From HKST-UBA178 sp965223815 (lineage in GTDB: Bacteria > Pseudomonadota > Gammaproteobacteria > Chromatiales > Chromatiaceae): 64,000 nucleotides of DNA. The stretch covers positions 1,736,001 to 1,800,000 of the forward strand of contig OZ245019.1 of the NCBI GenBank assembly GCA_965223815.1. The letters are read 5' to 3'. Both the position numbers and the translations under genes were made by a program. Below the pieces are notes generated by a model, which had not been told where the DNA came from, ran no database searches, and was given only the letters and a program-made list of their open reading frames with translations. Of this stretch, positions 59,413 through 64,000 are shown one piece after another. Each line of letters begins with the position of its first letter. Position 1 is the first letter of the stretch.

Positions 59413-60767
59413 TGCGTTCGCTGCAATTTCGCTTACTGCTGGTGGCCAGCCTGGTGTTGCTGGCGTTTCTCGGCCTGGGTGCCCTGGCATTGGATCAAGC
59501 GTTCCGTGAAAGTGCGAGAAATGGCTTGCGGGAGGCGTTGAAGGCACAGGTTTTTGCACTGCTGGGTGCCGCCGATGAAGACCAAGCCGGGCGAATGAGG
59601 TTGCCCGACAACCTCCCCAATCCCCGGTTTGCAACTCCCGATTCAGGGCTCTATGCCTTGGTTGTCGGTGAAGGTGGGGACTACCGCTGGCGCTCCTTTT
59701 CACTTCTAGGCAGGCAGCCTTGGCCAGTAGAACCACGGCCTCCGGGAGAGTGGAACTACCTGCTGCTGGAACACCCGGGAGAGCAGCTCATGGTGCTGGA
59801 ATTCGGGCTTGCTTGGGAGGGCTTCGACGGTCGCGAGTGGGATTACACCTTGGCGGTGGCCGCGAGTACAACCGGAATGTTGTCCCAGGTGGAGGGCTTT
59901 CGTGCGAGGTTGTTCTATTGGCTGGGTGGCGGTGCCCTGCTATTGCTCTTCGCGCAACTGGCTGTACTCAGGTGGGGGCTGGGGCCGGTGAGGCGGGTCG
60001 CCGACGACGTTCGGCGCATAGAGGCAGGAGAAATCGACCAGATTGAGGGAGGGTTTCCCACCGAACTCAGAGGGTTGGTAAGTAATATCAATGCGCTCAT
60101 CCTAAGTGGCAAGGCAGCCAGAGACAGATATAGGAATAGCCTGGGGGATCTGGCTCACAGCCTCAAAACTCCATTGGCGTTACTACAGTCCGCCATGGAG
60201 TCGGGGCACAGCGGGTCTCTCAGATCCGCTGTACGGGAGCAGGTTCCGCGCATGGATGAAATCGTTCAGTATCAGCTGCGTCGAGCGGCTGCCTCCGGTG
60301 CCGGTGAACGCGGCCGACCAGTGGTGATAGAGAAAATTACCCGTCGCCTTACCAAGACTCTGGACAGCATTTACCAGCGCAAGCAAGTCGAACTTGAGAT
60401 TGACATCGCCGCCGATGCCCGTTTTCTCGGAGACCAGGCTGACTTTATGGAGATTATGGGCAATCTGTTAGACAACGCTTACAAATACTGCCGTAGTCGA
60501 ATAAGGGTTGAAGCTACAAGCATTGGAGGTAAGCCTGCGGGGCCGCGGCGGATTGTGGTCCGAGTGGAGGATGACGGCCCTGGTATTGCGGAAGAAATGC
60601 GAGACGAGGTGATTTCGCGGGGTGCACGGATTGATCAGCAACAGCCCGGGCAGGGGATCGGCTTGAGCGTGGCCCGGGAGATAATTGGGCTCTATGGGGG
60701 TAGCCTGAAAATAGAGCAGAGCGACCTCGGAGGAGTCCGAATCGCGTTAACCCTCCCCGGAGCTTGA
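59412..60767 (+). CDS. PhoQ-like sensor histidine kinase
   Basis: A 451-residue membrane kinase that would phosphorylate the upstream regulator. Two membrane helices (about 8-28 and 168-188) flank a periplasmic sensor of about 140 residues. A HAMP segment follows (GLGPVRRVADDVRRIEAGE), with the phospho-accepting H249 (DLAHSLKTPLALLQ), N-box LLDNAYKYC, DDGPGI and GQGIGLSVA. Starting at ATG 59412 gives one-base overlap with the response regulator. The periplasmic domain is not acidic in a PhoQ-like patch I can identify, so its ligand is open. Confidence 0.92.
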   Translation: MRSLQFRLLLVASLVLLAFLGLGALALDQAFRESARNGLREALKAQVFALLGAADEDQAGRMRLPDNLPNPRFATPDSGLYALVVGEGGDYRWRSFSLLGRQPWPVEPRPPGEWNYLLLEHPGEQLMVLEFGLAWEGFDGREWDYTLAVAASTTGMLSQVEGFRARLFYWLGGGALLLLFAQLAVLRWGLGPVRRVADDVRRIEAGEIDQIEGGFPTELRGLVSNINALILSGKAARDRYRNSLGDLAHSLKTPLALLQSAMESGHSGSLRSAVREQVPRMDEIVQYQLRRAAASGAGERGRPVVIEKITRRLTKTLDSIYQRKQVELEIDIAADARFLGDQADFMEIMGNLLDNAYKYCRSRIRVEATSIGGKPAGPRRIVVRVEDDGPGIAEEMRDEVISRGARIDQQQPGQGIGLSVAREIIGLYGGSLKIEQSDLGGVRIALTLPGA

Positions 60768-60784
60768 AGGGCCACTCCTGGATC

Positions 60785-61795
60785 TCAACGGTACTCACGG
60801 GAGAGTTGCTTCACCATGTGTAAAAAATTCGCCAAGCGGTCTGGGTGCAAATTGCCCTCGGCGACGGCCAGATTGAGGGCACAGCCTGGTTCTGCTCCAT
60901 GCTGGCAATTTGAGTATCTGCAATGGCCAATCAAGGGGCTCAGTTCCTTGAATCCTTGCTCAATCCCGGTTCTGTCTACTGATGCCAGCCGAAAACTGCG
61001 TACTCCGGGGGAATCTATGAGTTCTCCTCCCTCAGGTAGTTTGTACAGAGTAGTGGCCGAAGTGGTGTGTCTGCCTGCGCCGGATGCAGGGGAGAGTCTG
61101 CCTGTTTGTGCCCCGATATCCGGGACCAGTGCGTTCACTAAAGACGACTTTCCGACACCGGATTGCCCCACCAGGATGCTGGTGTCATTGCTCAGTGCCT
61201 GGCTTAACCCGTCGAGGCCATGCGCATTTTTGGCGCTGATATGAATCAGGGGATAGCCGATAGCTTCGTAGTGCCTGAACCGTGTTCTAAATTGGTCTGC
61301 TGCCCGGTCACCCAAAAGATCCCACTTGTTGGTGGCGATTAATACCTTTACTCCAAGCAGTTCGGCCGCTACCAAGTACTGGTCCAGCAGATATTGGCTG
61401 GGGGAGGGTTCGGGGGCGAGGACGACGACTAGCTGGGTGATATTGGCAGCGAGGGGCTTGTCGGTACTATTGAACGTGGGTCGTGAGAGGAGTGTTGAGC
61501 GCGCGAGGATGGCAACCACGACGCCGTATCCCGCTTCGGTCGGTTTCCACACGACTTGATCCCCACAAACCGGCTCCCCGATATTTTGCCGGGACAGGCA
61601 GTGATGAAGCCTGCCCTTGCTGTCTTCGATTGCCAGATTTTGACCGTGCCGGATGAGAACCCGCCCCTCCCGATCTTCTACACCGGAGCGGCTTCCGGAG
61701 GCAGCCCTGGTAAGCTGATTGAGCTGCTGCCGCCGTCTTTTTTGCAGGTCCTCGATACGTCCTTTTTGACGATGGGTGAGCCTGCGTCTGGCCAT
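60785..61795 (-). CDS. rsgA: Ribosome small-subunit GTPase RsgA
   Basis: A 336-residue circularly permuted GTPase that aids late 30S maturation. An N-terminal basic region and OB-fold (about 40-110) come first. The permuted G motifs follow: ATNKWDLL (G4), SAKNAHGLD (G5), GQSGVGKSSLVNAL (G1), then IDSPGVRSF (G3). The C-terminal zinc knuckle is HCRYSNCQHGAEPGC. Length is normal. It follows the small cytochrome gene by 24 bases on the same strand and is convergent with the sensor kinase. Confidence 0.96.
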   Translation of the reverse strand: MARRRLTHRQKGRIEDLQKRRRQQLNQLTRAASGSRSGVEDREGRVLIRHGQNLAIEDSKGRLHHCLSRQNIGEPVCGDQVVWKPTEAGYGVVVAILARSTLLSRPTFNSTDKPLAANITQLVVVLAPEPSPSQYLLDQYLVAAELLGVKVLIATNKWDLLGDRAADQFRTRFRHYEAIGYPLIHISAKNAHGLDGLSQALSNDTSILVGQSGVGKSSLVNALVPDIGAQTGRLSPASGAGRHTTSATTLYKLPEGGELIDSPGVRSFRLASVDRTGIEQGFKELSPLIGHCRYSNCQHGAEPGCALNLAVAEGNLHPDRLANFLHMVKQLSREYR

Positions 61796-61819
61796 TGATT
61801 CTGGACCCGACGTCCGCTG

Positions 61820-62107
61820 TTACTCGGTGCCGAAGCGGTAAAACCGTTCGTTGAGGTACCCCGCGGCATTTTCGATATCTTCGTCAAACCAGCTCAAACC
61901 TTGGGACAGCTCGCATCGCTGGACTTGTTTGGTTAGCCCAGGACGGCTGGTGACTATGCGGTTGGGACGGGTGTAGACGTCGTCGCCGTGGCAGGCGTAG
62001 CAGTTGTCGTCCACCAACTGTTTGCCTTCTTCGACATCAAAGGCTTGGCTCGAGGTGCTGAATAGGCTGACCACCAAGGCCCAGGCGATGGCGATATAGG
62101 TTTTCAT
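61820..62107 (-). CDS. Small monohaem cytochrome c without Met/His sixth ligand
   Basis: A 95-residue periplasmic cytochrome c. The signal peptide covers about 1-22 (SSQA-F). The single haem motif is CYACH (C36, C39, H40). The mature protein has no methionine and no second histidine; the only extra candidate is C65 in VQRCELSQGLSWF. The closing NAAGYLNERFYRF is a family ending I recognise from other small proteobacterial cytochromes. It is probably an electron carrier or haem sensor. It sits between a Ste24-type protease gene and rsgA in the same direction. Confidence 0.85.
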   Translation of the reverse strand: MKTYIAIAWALVVSLFSTSSQAFDVEEGKQLVDDNCYACHGDDVYTRPNRIVTSRPGLTKQVQRCELSQGLSWFDEDIENAAGYLNERFYRFGTE

Positions 62108-62143
62108 TCGATTCTTCTCCTTGAGTTTAGGGGGCTGACGCCA

Positions 62144-63382
62144 TTAACCCGCAGATAGGTGAGCAATGCGTACTGGTGCCGGCGGGTGGCTGTCATGAAA
62201 AGCCGAATACAGCGGATCTGGCGTCAGTGTACTGGCGTTTTCCCGATAGAGTTTGACCAGCGCGCTGATCAGAGGTTCAGGGCCGGTCTGGCTGCGCGCG
62301 AAGGCATCGGCCTCGAATTCGTAGCGTCGCAGCAATAGCGATAGCAGCGGTTGCAGAAACAGGGTAAAGGTGGGGGCCACCAGCAGGAACAGCAAAAGTG
62401 CCAGAGCATCCGACGCCGCGTTCACCCCCAGGCCCTGGTAGAACCAGACTTGACCGGCCAGCCAGCCAAGAACCGCAAGTGCGAGCAATGTAGTTATGGC
62501 ATTCAATAATAGCTGCTTGAATACATGGCGTCGCTTGAAATGGCCCAGTTCGTGGGCCAGCACGGCTTCCATCTCCTCAGGTGCCAGATTTTCGATCAGG
62601 GTATCGTAAAAGACGATTCTTTTGTGCTTCCCAAAGCCGGTGAAATAGGCGTTTCCATGCCCCGATCTCCGGGATCCATCCATAACGAAAATGCCGCTAC
62701 TAACAAATCCACAGCGGGTCAGTAATTGCTGAATGCGGTCTTTCAATTCGCCTTCATCGAGGGGGGTAAAACGGTTGAATAGTGGCGCAATCAGCGTTGG
62801 GTAGATCCAGGTCATGGTCAACATGAACCCGACCCATACCACCCAGGCCGCCAGCCACCACAGGGTGCCGGCTTCGTCCATTAGCCAGAGGACAACCCCC
62901 AATAGGGGAACGCCGAGTACTACTGCCAGAAGTGTCTGCAATAGAATATCGGTAAGGAAGCGGCCGATGGTAGTGCGGTTGAAGCCGAAGCGTTCTTCGA
63001 GTACGAATGTACGCCAGAGGGAGAATGGCATATCCAGCAGACCTAGGATGAGGAAAATTGAGAGGATGGTGCCGATGCCGGTGACCAGTGGTTCAAGCTG
63101 GAGGGAACTCCAGAGACCGTGAACATAATCGATTCCGCCGCCCAATGTCATGAGTAACAGCAATAGCACCGAGTAAATGAGTTCAATCCGGGCGACGGCG
63201 GTTTTCGCCAAGGTGTAATCCGCAGCCTTCTGGTGTTCCTCCTGGGTCACTCGGGTCTGAAACGCATCGGGCACCTTGGCGCGGTTGGCCAGCACGTGAT
63301 ACCGGTGTCTTTGCAGTAACCACAGTTGAAGCAGCAGGCCCAGCACTGCGGCGAGAAGAAAGATAATCGTGAGCATATTCAT
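62144..63382 (-). CDS. M48 (Ste24-like) membrane metallopeptidase
   Basis: A 412-residue inner-membrane zinc protease. Several membrane helices lie at about 1-22, 65-85, 98-120, 145-170, 175-200 and again around 285-345. The catalytic HELGH is at 277-281, and the third zinc ligand is in YEFEADAFA (about 355). The layout is that of CAAX/Ste24 proteases rather than the shorter HtpX. In bacteria such enzymes take part in membrane-protein quality control. Divergent from orn (65-base gap), as is common in gammaproteobacteria, and probably co-transcribed with the cytochrome gene and rsgA. Confidence 0.92.
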   Translation of the reverse strand: MNMLTIIFLLAAVLGLLLQLWLLQRHRYHVLANRAKVPDAFQTRVTQEEHQKAADYTLAKTAVARIELIYSVLLLLLMTLGGGIDYVHGLWSSLQLEPLVTGIGTILSIFLILGLLDMPFSLWRTFVLEERFGFNRTTIGRFLTDILLQTLLAVVLGVPLLGVVLWLMDEAGTLWWLAAWVVWVGFMLTMTWIYPTLIAPLFNRFTPLDEGELKDRIQQLLTRCGFVSSGIFVMDGSRRSGHGNAYFTGFGKHKRIVFYDTLIENLAPEEMEAVLAHELGHFKRRHVFKQLLLNAITTLLALAVLGWLAGQVWFYQGLGVNAASDALALLLFLLVAPTFTLFLQPLLSLLLRRYEFEADAFARSQTGPEPLISALVKLYRENASTLTPDPLYSAFHDSHPPAPVRIAHLSAG

Positions 63383-63447
63383 GGCGCTACAGGATACAGG
63401 CTCGGCGCATGCTCTGCTAGAATCCGCGAACGCAATTGGGAGATATT

Positions 63448-64000
63448 ATGGAACCAAGTTCCGATAACCTGATCTGGATAGACCTGGAGATGACCGGCCT
63501 TGACCCGTCGTCGGACCGGATTATCGAGATTGCCACCCTGGTTACCGACAGCCGTCTGGAAATCATCGCTGAAGGTCCGGTCATTGCCATTCACCAGGCG
63601 GCCTCCGTCATGGAGGCTATGGACGAGTGGAACACCAATCAACACCGAAAGTCGGGGCTCACCGAGAGGGTGCACAGCAGCACCATGGATGAGGCGGCTG
63701 CCGAGGCGAGTACACTTATGTTTCTGGAGACCTTGGTTCCGCCGGGGGCGTCGCCCATGTGTGGTAACAGTATTTGCCAGGACAGGCGGTTTCTGGCCCG
63801 TTGCATGCCCCGGCTGGAATCTTTTTTTCATTACCGAAACCTGGATGTGAGCACTCTCAAAGAGCTTGCTAAACGGTGGGCGCCGGAGGTAGCAGCTGGC
63901 GTCGTCAAGAGCGGAAAACACCTTGCAATGGATGATATTCGCGATTCAATCGGCGAACTGCGCCATTACCGTCAGCATTTGCTGAAAGTGACGAAAGTTG
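63448..64000 (+). CDS. orn: Oligoribonuclease, 3' end beyond window
   Basis: A DEDDh 3'-5' exonuclease that finishes RNA decay by degrading 2-5-mers, including the pGpG product of c-di-GMP breakdown. The acidic pair is in WIDLEMTGLDP (D12, E14), then CQDRRF (third Asp), and KHLAMDDIRDS (His and Asp). At least 184 residues are encoded without a stop. E. coli Orn is about 180, so only a few residues should be missing to the right. GGGAG precedes ATG 63448. It would connect to the c-di-GMP genes of this window by function. Confidence 0.95.
   Translation, partial: MEPSSDNLIWIDLEMTGLDPSSDRIIEIATLVTDSRLEIIAEGPVIAIHQAASVMEAMDEWNTNQHRKSGLTERVHSSTMDEAAAEASTLMFLETLVPPGASPMCGNSICQDRRFLARCMPRLESFFHYRNLDVSTLKELAKRWAPEVAAGVVKSGKHLAMDDIRDSIGELRHYRQHLLKVTKV

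Noticed and set aside
58729..60767. Calling the two-component pair PhoP/PhoQ outright
   Set aside because: The PepSY-regulator-kinase layout fits a PhoPQ-like group, but the sensor's periplasmic domain shows no clear PhoQ acidic patch, so no gene symbol was given.
1..64000. tRNA, rRNA and CRISPR arrays
   Set aside because: No cloverleaf, rRNA-like stretch or regularly spaced repeat array was seen on either strand by reading; a dedicated RNA search would be decisive.

Overview
The window reads as a contiguous piece of a gammaproteobacterial chromosome of moderate GC. The core order mtnA-gyrA-serC-(serA)-pheA-hisC-tyrA-(racemase)-aroA-cmk-rpsA-ihfB, next to mtaD and the ubiG-mupP-yciK group, matches the arrangement I know from Pseudomonas, with several extra genes inserted. 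mnmA-hflD, hrpA, rsgA and orn are also typical of this class. Periplasmic cytochrome c, pntAB and an eight-cysteine mini-protein would suit a Chromatiales-like, possibly sulfur-oxidising organism, but genus is not decided by the sequence.

Layout. 1-9.6 kb is accessory and partly decayed: Mg2+ and Zn2+ transporters (mgtE, zntB), a dead EAL-domain fragment, a membrane diguanylate cyclase, a beta-CASP nuclease, a complete IS3-family element with a TAG target duplication, a small HTH protein and a secreted lectin-like protein. 9.6-17.9 kb holds an HDOD protein, an RRM-like protein, hflD-mnmA-nudJ, a second diguanylate cyclase, and ubiG-mupP-(squalene-synthase-like)-yciK. 18-22.2 kb has a TIGR03790-type protein, a membrane-tailed receiver protein, a DUF302 protein and mtaD. 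22.3-36.6 kb is the housekeeping block: methionine salvage, gyrase A, serine and aromatic amino-acid synthesis, cytidylate kinase, ribosomal protein S1 with a three-hairpin leader, and IHF-beta.

36.7-42.2 kb contains a previously unlisted 57-residue membrane protein divergent from a small SET-domain protein with a striking paired repeat between them, an M1-like peptidase, a ChaN-PDZ lipoprotein, a LysR regulator and a cysteine-rich mini-protein. 42.4-54 kb has a peroxiredoxin, pntAB, a class V aminotransferase, hrpA, ychJ and a lytic transglycosylase. 53.8-57.8 kb is a four-gene minus-strand operon (71-residue protein, DUF1631, PilZ, glycosyltransferase). It is followed by a collapsed RND-efflux pseudogene, a PepSY/response-regulator/sensor-kinase operon, rsgA, a small cytochrome c, a Ste24-type protease and the start of orn.

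Functional themes are c-di-GMP signalling (two cyclases with intact I-sites, one PilZ protein, a dead EAL fragment and no intact phosphodiesterase in the window), aromatic and serine biosynthesis, methylthioadenosine salvage and envelope maintenance. No tRNA, rRNA or CRISPR array was seen. All functional calls come from reading the translated sequence and remembered family features; no database search was run.
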